Shown: positions 16,914-26,370 of the stretch, in pieces | How the letters are laid out: the number at the start of each line of letters is the position of its first letter | Position numbering within the stretch: the stretch's first letter is position 1 | DNA from: JBEKTY01 sp049515555 | GTDB lineage: Bacteria > Planctomycetota > Planctomycetia > Pirellulales > Thermoguttaceae | Assembly: GCA_049515555.1 (NCBI GenBank) | Contig: JBEKTY010000007.1 | Location: forward strand, 1-64,000 | Length of the DNA stretch: 64,000 bases | Reading direction: 5' to 3' | The notes under the pieces: model-generated | The model's database searches: none | The model's input: the letters and a program-made list of their open reading frames with translations, nothing else | What the model was told of the DNA's origin: nothing | Made by a program: the position numbers and the translations under genes

Positions 16914-17979
16914 CGACCGTCAGACGCAAAAGCCCAAGGGAAAGAGACGGTTGCTGCGTGGCGCGTGCGTCGTGGCGGCCCTCGCCGCCTTGCTCTTTGG
17001 AATAGTGTGGTGGATCATGCTTCGTATGCCGGGCACGAGTTATCACGGTGAGCTGCCGGCCCCGGACGAATCGCTGAAATTACTGGCTGAAGAGCTTCGC
17101 CGCGAGGTCCGGCGCCTTGCCGTTGACATTGGCGAGCGGAACGTGGGCAATCGCCCGCAGCAGTTGTCGCAGGCGGCCGACTACATCGAAGCCCAGTTCA
17201 AGGCGGCGGGCTGTGGGGTGAAACGCCAGGAGTACGAGGTATCGGGCGCCACGTGCTACAACCTGGCGGCCGAGATTGCGGGCAAGACCCGACCGGGCGA
17301 AATCGTCGTCGTGGGGGCGCACTACGATACGGTAGTCGGGACGCCCGGGGCCAACGACAATACCAGCGGTGACGCAGGCACAATCGCCCTGGCTCGGCGG
17401 TTCTCCGGTCGAACGAGCGACCGGACCTTGCGGTTCCTGGCCTTCGTGAACGAGGAACCGCCATATTTCCAGACCGAGAAGATGGGCTCCCGGGTCTACG
17501 CCCGGCAGTGCCGGCAGGATCACGACAATATCGTGGCCATGCTGAGTCTGGAAACTCTCGGTTGGTACGACGACAAGCCCGGCAGCCAGAACTATCCTCC
17601 GCCGTTCGGGCTGCTCTATCCATCGACGGGCAACTTCATCGGCTTCATCGGGAACATCCGATCGCGGGATCTGGTGCGGCAGGCAATCGGAACATTCCGC
17701 CGGTGGGAGCATTTCCCCTCCGAGGGCGCTGCCCTGCCCGAGGCAATCCCCGGCGTCGGGTTCTCAGACCAGTGGTCGTTCTGGCAGGAGGGCTACCCGG
17801 CAATCATGGTGACCGACACGGCGCTTTTCCGGTATCCCCACTATCACCACCCTGGAGATACCATCGACAAGGTTGACTTCGACCGCATGTCGCGGGTGGT
17901 GCGCGGGCTGGAGAAGGTGGTCGCGGAGTTGGCCCTCACGCATCAGGGTGCAGAACCGTCAGCACTGAAAGAAAAGTGA
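16906..17979 (+). CDS. M28 family zinc aminopeptidase
   Basis: A 357-residue metallopeptidase with an N-terminal membrane anchor (VVAALAALLFGIVWWIML). The M28 fold is clear: the first zinc ligand is H139 in VVGAHYDTVVGTPGANDN, the bridging Asp follows in GANDN, the catalytic Glu is in FVNEEPP, and the last His is in HYHHPGDTID. It probably removes N-terminal residues from peptides in the periplasm. The start codon overlaps the end of the preceding Cys-rich gene, so it forms a three-gene set with the caspase. Confidence 0.9.
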   Translation: MDNDRQTQKPKGKRRLLRGACVVAALAALLFGIVWWIMLRMPGTSYHGELPAPDESLKLLAEELRREVRRLAVDIGERNVGNRPQQLSQAADYIEAQFKAAGCGVKRQEYEVSGATCYNLAAEIAGKTRPGEIVVVGAHYDTVVGTPGANDNTSGDAGTIALARRFSGRTSDRTLRFLAFVNEEPPYFQTEKMGSRVYARQCRQDHDNIVAMLSLETLGWYDDKPGSQNYPPPFGLLYPSTGNFIGFIGNIRSRDLVRQAIGTFRRWEHFPSEGAALPEAIPGVGFSDQWSFWQEGYPAIMVTDTALFRYPHYHHPGDTIDKVDFDRMSRVVRGLEKVVAELALTHQGAEPSALKEK

Positions 17980-18102
17980 CGTGCTAAGGCATTCGTGGTT
18001 GAACCGCTGCGCCTCCTGGTTAGCCAGTTGCATCACCTTTCGGGCGCGGCCGGCAAAACGCTCGTACATTTGTGCGATCCCCCTTGCCCAACGGGAGGCG
18101 TG

Positions 18103-18609
18103 TCAGCGATGGATTTTACAGTTCGGTAAAGCCTCCTGAAGTTCCAGTAACCCCGCGGCGGTGCACCGGGTTTTCGTCAGGTCCAGCGTTTGGAGTTGGA
18201 TAAAGCCTTGCAGATGCACCAGGCCAGCGTCGGTGACCCCCTCTCCCAGGCTCAGCGATTGGAGGTCGGTTAACCCTTCGAGCTTCTTCAAGCCTGCGTC
18301 GGGGATCTCGGTTTGCGTCAGGTCCAGCTTGGTTACAGTTCTGAAAAAGTCGTCCCCAATTAACCGCCGCAGCCATGGCGGTCCCGGCGGCTGTGCATCT
18401 TCGGTATGGGGGATGTCGCCCCCGTCGAACTGATAGTCGTACCACACCAAGCCGCCCAAGTTCTCAATCCCCTCGATCACAGTCTTCTGCTTTCCCGCTT
18501 GCTGCATCTTCACGCCGAACCACAGGGTCGGCAGGGCCAGCGCGAGCAGCAGCGGCCACTGAAGGGAATGCTGATACCAGGGTAGTGTGGGGTTAGGGGT
18601 GTCGACCAT
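18103..18609 (-). CDS. Membrane-anchored leucine-rich-repeat protein
   Basis: A 168-residue protein with one N-terminal transmembrane helix (WPLLLALALPTLWFGVKM) and leucine-rich repeats in the C-terminal half (TVTKLDLTQTEIPDAGLKKL, LQSLSLGEGVTDAGLVHL, LQTLDLTKTRCTAAGLLEL). This is a frequent planctomycete design, with the variable GxxxW-type juxtamembrane region IENLGGLVWYDYQ. Starts at 18645 (12 residues longer) and further upstream are also open; none has a clear ribosome binding site. Function is unknown, probably protein binding outside the membrane. Confidence 0.7.
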   Translation of the reverse strand: MVDTPNPTLPWYQHSLQWPLLLALALPTLWFGVKMQQAGKQKTVIEGIENLGGLVWYDYQFDGGDIPHTEDAQPPGPPWLRRLIGDDFFRTVTKLDLTQTEIPDAGLKKLEGLTDLQSLSLGEGVTDAGLVHLQGFIQLQTLDLTKTRCTAAGLLELQEALPNCKIHR

Positions 18610-18753
18610 GCCAATTAGTATAGTCGCTTCCAAACTTTTTTCCATGCCGAGAGGATGGTATGCTACGGATTCCGGCCAGGCGGACAAAGCCGGCGCCAAG
18701 GTAGCAGGCCACACTCCATGCGGTGAACGGTTAGGGCTGTAGAATCAATAGAT

Positions 18754-18808
18754 GTATTCATCTCGCTCCGCGAGATGGGCCTTACATCTCGCGGAGCGAG
18801 ATGAGTAC
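18754..18808. repeat. Palindromic repeat C, copy 2
   Basis: GTATTCATCTCGCTCCGCGAG on the left and CTCGCGGAGCGAGATGAGTAC on the right pair as an inverted repeat with a short spacer. It is related to 13313-13365. It is intergenic here, between the LRR gene and the glycosidase-like gene. Confidence 0.8.
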
Positions 18809-18888
18809 GTTGACGAACACGACAATAATTCATTCGCCGGTCCTTGCGTGATAATAGAACCAACTTCCTTCGAGAACAGGAGAACCGC

Positions 18889-21471
18889 ATGCGATCGCAT
18901 CTGGCCACGGTGGTGAGCGTGGCGGCCGGTGCGCTGGCCGCTTGGTTTCTGTTGGATGCCCGTGCGGCCCGGTCCGCCGAAAAGCCCCCGCCGGACGTGC
19001 CGGGGCTCACCCAGAGTATAACGCCGCCCGCGGCGCCCCTGGTGGCCAAGGCTATCCTTGGGTCCGCGCAAGCGGGCGAAAGCCTTCTCGACAGCCGCGG
19101 CTGGGCGGCCTTCGGAAAAGGCTTCGAGCGCCAGGAGACCTGGTTTGTTTGCGATAACGGCGCCCAGACCAAAGCCCAGCGCGGTATTACGCAAACCGTG
19201 GAGCTGAACCAGACGCGGCCCGAGCCGATCGTCGCCGTCTGCGAGAGCAAGGCCCAGGGCGTGTCCGGCACGGCCGATTCTGACTATTCGCTATACCTGG
19301 ACCTGATCTATGCCGACAACACGCCCTTGTGGGGCCAGACGGCGAGCTTCAGCACCGGCACGCACGACTGGCAGCGCCGCCGGGTGGTCGTATTGCCGGA
19401 AAAGCCCGTGAAACGGGTGAGTTTCCACATGCTGCTGCGGGGGCACGGAGGCAAGGCCTGGTTCCGCAATCCGGAGCTGCACGTGATCCGCACGCCCGCC
19501 GGGGCCTGCCTGTTCGACGGCCTGCCCGTCACGCCCCAAGGGCCTGCCCGCGAAGGTTTCCAAGTGCGCGACGTGGCGGCCGGATCGGATTTCCTGCGGA
19601 TCGAGCGCGAAGGGCTGGGGCCCCGACCGTCCTCGGTTGACACGTTGGGTGCCACTGCTGGCTTGTCCAGCAGTGCCCAGAACACGGTTGGGCAAGCCAA
19701 CCGTGGCACCCGTCATTTCACGTCGGTCGAGGCACTAGGGCTGCGGCTGGATGTCGCGAGCGTGGCTCGCCCGGCGTGGGAAGGCAAGACCTTGGACGTT
19801 ACACTCACCGACAGCAGCGGCAAGGATCGGGCCATAACGCTGCTGTACGCCCTTCCGGTGGCCGCAGCGGGGCTGCGCTGGCTCGATGATCCGCGGCGGA
19901 GCACGGCGGTCGAGCCGCTCCGCGAATACGTCGGCGCCACGCAGTTCCACGCCGGGGCCAATGGCCGGTTGTCGCGCTACCCGCTGGGCGCCGTGGCCGG
20001 CCGGCGGCAGGGCACGGCCATCGGGGTCGACGGGCAGTGGCCGGCCTTCTACCGCATCGGCTACAACTCCGGCAGCGGCGAGCTGTACTTGGCCTACGAT
20101 CTGGCCCTGACGGCCGAGAAACCCAGCGCGGCGGTCCGTTTTCACGTCTTCGGCTTCGACCCCCAGTGGGGTTTCCGCGCCGCGCTGGCCCGCTACTACG
20201 AGATCTGCCCGGAGTCGTTCCGCTGCCGAATCCCGCGGCAAGGTCTGTGGATGCCTTTTGCCAAGATCAGCGCCGTGCAAGGCTGGAAGGACTTCGGGTT
20301 CAGGTTCAAGGAGGGCAACGACGAGACGCAGTGGGACGACCAGCACGACATCCTCACCTTCCGCTACACCGAGCCCATGACGTGGTGGATGCCCATGCCC
20401 CGCACCACGCCGCGGAGCATCGAGGCGGCGCTGGCCGAGGCCCGGCGGTTGGCCGCTTCAGGCCGCCCGGAGGCCAAGGCCCTGTTCACCAGCGGCTATC
20501 ACGACGCCGAGGGCCGCTTCGTGGCCCGACTGCTCGATACGCCCTGGTGCAACGGCGCGGTGTGGAGCATGAACTCGATGCCGGGCGTGGCCGGCCAGAC
20601 GACCGACTTCCGGAACAAGTGGAACCCGGCCATCCGCGAGCAGCTCTACGGCCCCCGGCGGGCCGGCGACCTGGACGGCGAGTACATCGACTCCAGCGAG
20701 GGCTACGTGACCGACGAGCTGGACTTCCGCCGCGAGCATTTCGCCGCCGCCGGCACGCCGCTGGTGTTCTCGCCGGAGGAGCACCGGCCGGCGATCTTCC
20801 GCGGCCTGATCGCCTTCGAGTACGTCCGCGGCATCGAGTGCGACATCCACCGCCAGGGCAAGTTCATGATGGCCAACGGCGCGCCCGAGCGGCTCTGGTG
20901 GCTCGCCCCCTTGCTGGACGTGCTGGGCACGGAGACGGACTGGCACGCCAGCGGCCAATGGCGGCCGATGTCGGACGCCGAGCTGCTCTATCGCCGCGCG
21001 GTGTGCAAGGGCAAGCCCTTCTGCTTCCTGATGAACACCCACTTCGAGGATTTCTCCGCGGAGCTGGTCGAAAAGTACATGAAGCGCTGCCTGGCCTACG
21101 GCATGTTCCCGGGATTCTTCAGTGCCGACGCCTCCGGGGGGCACTATTTCACGCGGCCGGAACTGTACAATCGCGACCGGCCGTTGTTCAAGCGTTATGT
21201 CCCCTTGTGCAAGCTGGTGGCCCATGCGGGCTGGGAGCCGGTCACCTTGGCCCACACCGACGACCAGCACGTGTACGTCGAGCGCTTCGGCAGCCGCTAC
21301 TACACTGTTTTCAACGACAGCCATGAGCGGCGGACGGTCACGATCCGCCTGGACGGCCCGGCGGCAGTCTCCGGCCGTGAGCTGCTCAGCGGGCGAGCGC
21401 TCCAGTGGCCCGACGGCCAAACGAAGCTCGCCCTCGAGGCGGAAGACGTGGCCGTTGTCGAAATCCCGTAG
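18889..21471 (+). CDS. Large exported glycosidase-like protein with an in-frame repeat insert
   Basis: An 860-residue protein with a Sec signal (VVSVAAGALAAWFLLDARAARSAE). The ATG at 18889 follows AGGAG by 7 bases. The N-terminal half is beta-rich (LYLDLIYADNTPLWG, WQRRRVVVLPEK) like a carbohydrate-binding domain. The C-terminal half (about residues 430-780) has the loops of a TIM-barrel glycosidase (RQGLWMPFAKIS, DGEYIDSSEGYVTDELDFR, YVRGIECDIHRQGKFMMANG), followed by a small beta domain. I do not recognise a defined GH family. A 65-bp palindromic repeat (19647-19711) is inserted in frame near residue 253-274, between the beta domain and the barrel, and adds GATAGLSSSAQNTVGQANRG. Confidence 0.7.
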   Translation: MRSHLATVVSVAAGALAAWFLLDARAARSAEKPPPDVPGLTQSITPPAAPLVAKAILGSAQAGESLLDSRGWAAFGKGFERQETWFVCDNGAQTKAQRGITQTVELNQTRPEPIVAVCESKAQGVSGTADSDYSLYLDLIYADNTPLWGQTASFSTGTHDWQRRRVVVLPEKPVKRVSFHMLLRGHGGKAWFRNPELHVIRTPAGACLFDGLPVTPQGPAREGFQVRDVAAGSDFLRIEREGLGPRPSSVDTLGATAGLSSSAQNTVGQANRGTRHFTSVEALGLRLDVASVARPAWEGKTLDVTLTDSSGKDRAITLLYALPVAAAGLRWLDDPRRSTAVEPLREYVGATQFHAGANGRLSRYPLGAVAGRRQGTAIGVDGQWPAFYRIGYNSGSGELYLAYDLALTAEKPSAAVRFHVFGFDPQWGFRAALARYYEICPESFRCRIPRQGLWMPFAKISAVQGWKDFGFRFKEGNDETQWDDQHDILTFRYTEPMTWWMPMPRTTPRSIEAALAEARRLAASGRPEAKALFTSGYHDAEGRFVARLLDTPWCNGAVWSMNSMPGVAGQTTDFRNKWNPAIREQLYGPRRAGDLDGEYIDSSEGYVTDELDFRREHFAAAGTPLVFSPEEHRPAIFRGLIAFEYVRGIECDIHRQGKFMMANGAPERLWWLAPLLDVLGTETDWHASGQWRPMSDAELLYRRAVCKGKPFCFLMNTHFEDFSAELVEKYMKRCLAYGMFPGFFSADASGGHYFTRPELYNRDRPLFKRYVPLCKLVAHAGWEPVTLAHTDDQHVYVERFGSRYYTVFNDSHERRTVTIRLDGPAAVSGRELLSGRALQWPDGQTKLALEAEDVAVVEIP
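19647..19711. repeat. 65-bp palindromic repeat D, copy 2 (in frame, mid-gene)
   Basis: Same length and design as 13378-13442: starts GGGTGCCACTGCTGGCTTG, ends CAACCGTGGCACCC. The right hairpin uses GGTTGGG/CCAACC instead of GGGTGGG/CCACCC, a compensatory change that preserves pairing. Confidence 0.88.
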
Positions 21472-21513
21472 CAATGTGAGATTCCTCCGGCAGATGGACT
21501 TGCGAATGCCCGG

Positions 21514-21633
21514 TCCCCTCTCCCTCCGGGAGAGGGTTAGGGTGAGGGGAAATGAATGAGGATTATGCGTTTCGGGTTTTCGTGCCCAACGCAAGTTCCC
21601 CTCACCCCGGCCCTCTCCCGGAGGGAGAGGGGG
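21514..21633. repeat. Inverted-repeat pair of GC-rich stem-loops
   Basis: The left arm (CCCCTCTCCCTCCGGGAGAG, to about 21550) and the right arm (from 21598, ending GAGGGAGAGGGG) are inverted copies of about 35 bp separated by about 47 bp. Each arm has its own hairpin. It lies between two convergent genes and may help end transcription. A related element is at 55686-55780. Confidence 0.75.
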
Positions 21634-21688
21634 ACCACTTGTGCGGTCCTCGCCCCCAATTTGCAAGACTCCTCTGGCAGCTTTCCGC

Positions 21689-23227
21689 TTACTCTCGACC
21701 AACGATGATCGTTACCGCCTTGCGGCCTTCGTCGCCAGCGGCCAGCAGCCCCTCGGCCGGCTCCTTGCCGTTGATGAGCAGTTGCTTGACCTTCGTCCCG
21801 GCGCCCCGCACGGTTACATCCAGCCTCATCCGCCGATAGGCGACGTTTCGCAGCTCGACGCGGGAGACACCCTTGGGCAGGCAGGGCTGGAAACGGACGC
21901 CCTGGCTATCCACGCGCAGCCCGGTGAGGCCCAGCAGAACCATGCGCAGATAAGCGGTGGCCGCCCAGGTCTGCCGCGAAGTGGCCTGCCACAGGATAAT
22001 TCCCCGGCCGCCGTTCTCCTGCAATCCACCGTAGATTTTGCCCGTGATCGGATGGTAGATTTCGGCGAACTGCCTGTCGCGTACCGCATGCGCCGCCAGG
22101 TTGAATAATTCGTGGGCGAAGACCTCGGGCTTGCCTGCCCGCGCGGCAGCCTCGGCCCAAAATCCTTGAATTTGCGGCCAGACGGTGCCGATGTGCCGGC
22201 CAAAAGACATCCCATCCTGGCTTTCGTAGCGTGGCAAGTTGGGCCAACCGCACGGAAGACCCGCCGGCGTGACGTGTTGGTGAGCGAAAACCGCGTCGGC
22301 TCGTGTCCCCTCTCCAATTCCGAAGAGCAGGGCATAGGCTGATCCCAGCCCCTCCTGATGGTCGCACTTTCCCAGCGGCCCGACCAGCACGCGATAGCAT
22401 CCCGTCTGGGCGTTCCACAGGTGCGTGTTGATGGCCTGCTTGAGATTGGCGGCCTTGGCTTTCCATTGCGGATCGACGGGAGCATTCAGTTCCAAGGCCA
22501 TCTTTTCGGCGGTCACGTAGGCGCTATAGTAGAGGCAGTTGGTCGAGAGGGCCTTCATGGGGATTCCGTAGCCCGGCTTCGACACCTTGCCGGGGTTGTG
22601 CCGGGGCCAGTCGAGGATGCCGCTCGACCCGCCGGCGTCGGAATACTGGTCCGGGTAGGCCGCAATTCCGTCGCTCCAGGCCGGCCCGCGAAAAAGATTG
22701 TCCCGGGCGTCGAACTCGGTCTGCTCGAAATACGCCAACGTATTCTTGGTCGCCTCCAGAGCCACGGCCAGCAACTCCCGGTCGCCCGTATAAAGATAGT
22801 GGTTCCATGCGCCGGTCGTCCAGACGATGCAATCCCAATACTGCCCGCCGATCCGCAGCTTGCCGTCAGAACGTGTTAGCACCGAAAGCAGGGTGTTGCG
22901 GGCCACGTCGGGGATAACCAGCGAGGCACCGTTCCAGGCGTTGATCGAGGCATCGCGGGTCCAGGGCGTGTTGTAGTCCAGACCGGCCAGAATGACCGGC
23001 TCAGGCTTGTCCAACAGGCCGTCCTGGAAAGGGGCCACGTTGCCCAGCAAGTCGCCGACGGCGATCCGAAAGGCACCGTTGAGCGTCGCGTTGTCCGTGT
23101 CGAGCGCGGGAATCGTCGCCCTGATCGTCTGGCCGGCCTGCTGCGCACGAGCGGGCGGCGATCCCCAAGCAATGCCCAGAAGCCCGAGCCCAATCGCAAG
23201 AACAGACGGCGAATAGATGTGGTTCAT
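21689..23227 (-). CDS. Exported MGH1/GH63-like glycoside hydrolase
   Basis: A 512-residue protein with a Sec signal (VLAIGLGLLGIAWGSPPARA) and an (alpha/alpha)6-barrel glycosidase domain of the mannosylglycerate-hydrolase/trehalase/GH63 kind. Supporting motifs are GLDYNTPWTRDASINAWNG, IVWTTGAWNHYLYTGD, FRGPAWSDGIAAYP and SFGRHIGTVWPQIQGFWAEA. A small beta domain closes the C-terminus (VRFQPCLPKGVSRVELRN). It probably releases glucose or mannose units from an oligosaccharide; the exact linkage cannot be told. A GAAGG lies about 7 bases before the ATG. Confidence 0.8.
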   Translation of the reverse strand: MNHIYSPSVLAIGLGLLGIAWGSPPARAQQAGQTIRATIPALDTDNATLNGAFRIAVGDLLGNVAPFQDGLLDKPEPVILAGLDYNTPWTRDASINAWNGASLVIPDVARNTLLSVLTRSDGKLRIGGQYWDCIVWTTGAWNHYLYTGDRELLAVALEATKNTLAYFEQTEFDARDNLFRGPAWSDGIAAYPDQYSDAGGSSGILDWPRHNPGKVSKPGYGIPMKALSTNCLYYSAYVTAEKMALELNAPVDPQWKAKAANLKQAINTHLWNAQTGCYRVLVGPLGKCDHQEGLGSAYALLFGIGEGTRADAVFAHQHVTPAGLPCGWPNLPRYESQDGMSFGRHIGTVWPQIQGFWAEAAARAGKPEVFAHELFNLAAHAVRDRQFAEIYHPITGKIYGGLQENGGRGIILWQATSRQTWAATAYLRMVLLGLTGLRVDSQGVRFQPCLPKGVSRVELRNVAYRRMRLDVTVRGAGTKVKQLLINGKEPAEGLLAAGDEGRKAVTIIVGRE

Positions 23228-23370
23228 GCTCCAGCCTTCAGATACTTTCTTGCAGGTCTTGGCAGGTCATGGAGCGTATTGTCGGCCAACGGAAGGAAAT
23301 TGACAAGAACCGGCTCCCTTTCGCCGCAAAATCGGCCCCCTCTTCGTGGGCCCTGGATTTCGACACGCCG

Positions 23371-23399
23371 CTGCCAGCACCACGCCCAGTGAGTATAAT
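23371..23399 (+). promoter_or_regulatory. Possible sigma-70-type promoter for the HzsA-like gene
   Basis: A perfect TATAAT at 23394-23399 lies about 90 bases before the ATG at 23491. A weak CTGCCA at 23371-23376 sits 17 bases upstream of it. Confidence 0.3.
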
Positions 23400-23490
23400 G
23401 GAGCCGGTCCGCTTGTGATGGCCGGTGGCCGCGGAGTCGGCCCCCCGCTGACGGCGCCGTCCGATTACTGACAGGCAAAGGAGCGAAGCT

Positions 23491-26370
23491 ATGCGACGCG
23501 GCACGTTGCCATGCAGGCTGGCGGCGGTGGTGACGTTCTGGAGCGGCTTCTCCGCGGCGGCTGCGTCGGCCCCGACAGCCTCGCCGCCGGACGAGGGCCC
23601 GGCGATCACCCGAGAACAGATCCAGAGCGATTGGCTCCTTCAAGACACCCTCCGCGTCATGGACCGGGTGCAGGCTTCCGTGGCCAGCCGGGCCGATGAC
23701 GCGGCCGGCGGTTGCGACGGCATTAAGGACGGCAAATGGGGCTTCCATACCGAGAATGAAAAAGAGCCCTGGTGGCAAGTCGACCTGGAGCAGCCGGCCT
23801 CTCTGGACCGGCTGCTGCTCTACAACCGCTGCGACGCCGCCGACCGCACGTCGCGTCTGATGGTGCTTCTTTCCGACGACGGTAAGACCTGGCGCAAAGT
23901 CTACCAGCACAACGGCACGCCGTTCTATGGCTTCACCGACCAGAAGCCGCTGGTGGTGAAGCTCAAGGGGGCCAAGGCCCGCTGGGTACGGCTGCAACTG
24001 CCCGGCAGCGGCTATCTGCACCTGGATGAGGTCGAGGTTTATCCGACCGGCTCCGACCGCAACATGGCCCTGGGCAAGCCGGCCTTGCAGAGCAGCACCA
24101 GCGACTGGTCCACGCACCACCGGGTGAAGGTCCTGCCGCCCGCGGCGGCCGGCCCGAAGGTGCCTGTCCCCGCGCACCCCTTCGACACAGTGATCGAGCG
24201 CGGACGGCGGCTGGCCGAAAGCCAGCGGCGGCTGGGGGCCAAGGTGGATGCCGAAGTGCGGATCCTCGATCAGGTCGCCCAGCAGGTCCGCCAGCTTCCC
24301 AAGGAGGCTCCCGCCGGCGTGCAGCGGGATTTGTACTTCCAGGCCCGTTGGGCGGTGCGCCGCATGGCGCTGAACAACCCGCTGTTGAATTTCGATACGA
24401 TCCTGTTCGTCAAGCGCGTGCCCGGCAGTTATCATCACATGTCGGACCAGCATTACGGCTGGTGGTCGCGGCCCGGCGGCGGCGTCTGCGTGCTGACAGC
24501 CTTCAAGACCGATCAAGCGCGGGTGCGGTGCCTGACCGCCGATCTGCCGGCCGGAAGCTGCCAGGGCCCCGACCTCTCGTACGACGGCAAGAAAGTGGTG
24601 TTCGCCTACTGCCGGCATTACCCGGCCGTTTCGGGCATGGCCAACAAGGTCGACAAGGAGAAGCTGCCGGAGGACTCGTTCTATCACGTCTTCGAGATGA
24701 ACGTCGACGGCAGCTCACGGCGGCAGATCACCCGCGGCCGCTACGACGACTTCGATCCCCGCTATCTGCCCAACGGCGAGATCGTCTTCCTCTCCACGCG
24801 CAAGGGGCAATTCCTGCAGTGCAGCAAGCCGGCCACGGCCTCTACGGCCCGGGCGGCGCTGCCCGACAGCTACGTCCGCTGCGGCGGCGACAACGGGCGG
24901 CCCGTGGCCGTCTTCACGCTGCACGCCATGGACGCGCAGGGCGGGAACCTGCGCCCGCTTTCGGCCTTCGAGAACTTCGAGTGGACGCCTTCCGTGGCGG
25001 CCGACGGCCGCATTCTGTACGCCCGCTGGGATTACATCGATCGCGGCAACGGACCGTTCATCAGTCTCTGGTCGGCCAACCAGGACGGGACCCGGCCGCA
25101 GTTGGTCTACGGGCAGTACACCTACCGGCCGCAGTGCGTGTTCGAGGCCCGCTCCATCCCCAATTCGCAGAAGCTGGTGTTCACCGCCTCGGCGCATCAT
25201 GCGGTTACGGGCGGATCGCTGGTGCTGCTGGACCGCCGGTTGGGCACGGAAGACTTCGGCCCCCTCGTGCGGCTCACGCCCGATGTGCCCTTCCCGGAGA
25301 CCGAAGGCCCCGGCGAGCACCACTACGCCAATCCCTATCCGCTTTCCGAGGAATATTTTCTGGTGGGCTGGGCCGACCGGGGCATCCAGCAGGGACCACC
25401 GGAGCGGGCCATGGCCGTCTACTTGTTCGACGTCTTCGGCAACCAGGAGTTGTTGTATCGCGATCCGACGATCACCAGCCAGTTCCCGCTGCCGGTGGCG
25501 CCGCGGCCGCGGCCGCCGGTGCAGAGCAGCGCGGTCGCGTGGGACGGCCCGCAGGAAGGACGCTTCCTGCTCCAGGACGTATACCGCGGGCTGGACAAGA
25601 TTCCGGCCGGTACGGTGAAGCGGCTCCGCGTGATCGGCGTGCCGCCCAAGACCCAGCCGCAGATGAACTCGCCGGCCATCGGCATCTCGGGCGAGGACCC
25701 GGGCAAGTTCGTGCTCGGCACCGTGCCGGTGGAAGACGACGGCTCGGCCTATTTCCGCGTTCCTTCGGGCGTAGCGGTGTTCTTCCAAGCCTTGGATGCC
25801 CGGGGCGCCGTGGTGCAAACCATGCGGACGTTGACCTACGTGATGCCCGCCGAGACGCAATCCTGCATCGGCTGCCACGAATCGCGTGAGGCGGCGCCGG
25901 CCGTAGGCTCCGTTCCGCTGGCCGTGCGGCGCTCGCCCTCGCGGCCGACGCTCGATCCGTCCGGCACCTGGCCGCTGCGGTTCGATGAGCTGGTGCAGCC
26001 CGTGCTCGATCGGCAATGCGTCTCCTGCCACCGCGCGGGCGGCGCAGACGCCAAGGCCGCGCGGCTCGACCTCACGCCGGCCAAGGCCTATTCGAGCCTG
26101 TTGGGCTGCGGCAACCTGCGCGGACTGGCCGGCGAGCGGGACCGCTCGATCGTCGGCCAGGGCGTGGCCCTGAACAGCACCTTGCTGGCCCTGCTGAGCA
26201 AGCCCGGCGGCCACGAAGGCGTTCGCCTCTCGCCGCCAGACCTGTACCGGCTGACGGTCTGGATGGACGTCTATGCCCATCACGTCGGATCGTTCAGCCC
26301 ACAGCAGGAGCAGGATCTGCGGAAGATGCGGCAGGCCTGGGCGGCGCTGTGGTTCAGTCCGGCTCAATGA
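23491..26370 (+). CDS. HzsA-like di-haem beta-propeller protein with discoidin domain
   Basis: A 959-residue exported protein related to the alpha subunit of hydrazine synthase (HzsA). After a signal peptide, residues about 50-210 form an F5/8-type (discoidin) domain (WWQVDLEQPASLDRLLLYNR, WVRLQLPGSGYLHLDEVEVY). A TolB/HzsA-like propeller follows (VPGSYHHMSDQHYGWWSR, MNVDGSSRRQITRGRYDDFD, WTPSVAADGRILYARWDYID). Near the C-terminus are two haem c motifs, CIGCH (792-796) and CVSCH (843-847), 51 residues apart. The ATG at 23491 has AAAGGAG upstream. Non-anammox planctomycetes carry many such paralogues of unknown substrate; redox chemistry is likely, but hydrazine synthesis is not implied. A second paralogue lies at 29491-32514. 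Confidence 0.82.
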   Translation: MRRGTLPCRLAAVVTFWSGFSAAAASAPTASPPDEGPAITREQIQSDWLLQDTLRVMDRVQASVASRADDAAGGCDGIKDGKWGFHTENEKEPWWQVDLEQPASLDRLLLYNRCDAADRTSRLMVLLSDDGKTWRKVYQHNGTPFYGFTDQKPLVVKLKGAKARWVRLQLPGSGYLHLDEVEVYPTGSDRNMALGKPALQSSTSDWSTHHRVKVLPPAAAGPKVPVPAHPFDTVIERGRRLAESQRRLGAKVDAEVRILDQVAQQVRQLPKEAPAGVQRDLYFQARWAVRRMALNNPLLNFDTILFVKRVPGSYHHMSDQHYGWWSRPGGGVCVLTAFKTDQARVRCLTADLPAGSCQGPDLSYDGKKVVFAYCRHYPAVSGMANKVDKEKLPEDSFYHVFEMNVDGSSRRQITRGRYDDFDPRYLPNGEIVFLSTRKGQFLQCSKPATASTARAALPDSYVRCGGDNGRPVAVFTLHAMDAQGGNLRPLSAFENFEWTPSVAADGRILYARWDYIDRGNGPFISLWSANQDGTRPQLVYGQYTYRPQCVFEARSIPNSQKLVFTASAHHAVTGGSLVLLDRRLGTEDFGPLVRLTPDVPFPETEGPGEHHYANPYPLSEEYFLVGWADRGIQQGPPERAMAVYLFDVFGNQELLYRDPTITSQFPLPVAPRPRPPVQSSAVAWDGPQEGRFLLQDVYRGLDKIPAGTVKRLRVIGVPPKTQPQMNSPAIGISGEDPGKFVLGTVPVEDDGSAYFRVPSGVAVFFQALDARGAVVQTMRTLTYVMPAETQSCIGCHESREAAPAVGSVPLAVRRSPSRPTLDPSGTWPLRFDELVQPVLDRQCVSCHRAGGADAKAARLDLTPAKAYSSLLGCGNLRGLAGERDRSIVGQGVALNSTLLALLSKPGGHEGVRLSPPDLYRLTVWMDVYAHHVGSFSPQQEQDLRKMRQAWAALWFSPAQ

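Noticed and set aside
23491..26370. True hydrazine synthase (anammox)
   Set aside because: The protein has HzsA-like domains and two haem motifs, but no beta or gamma subunits or other anammox genes are nearby, and a discoidin domain is added. Such paralogues are widespread in non-anammox planctomycetes.
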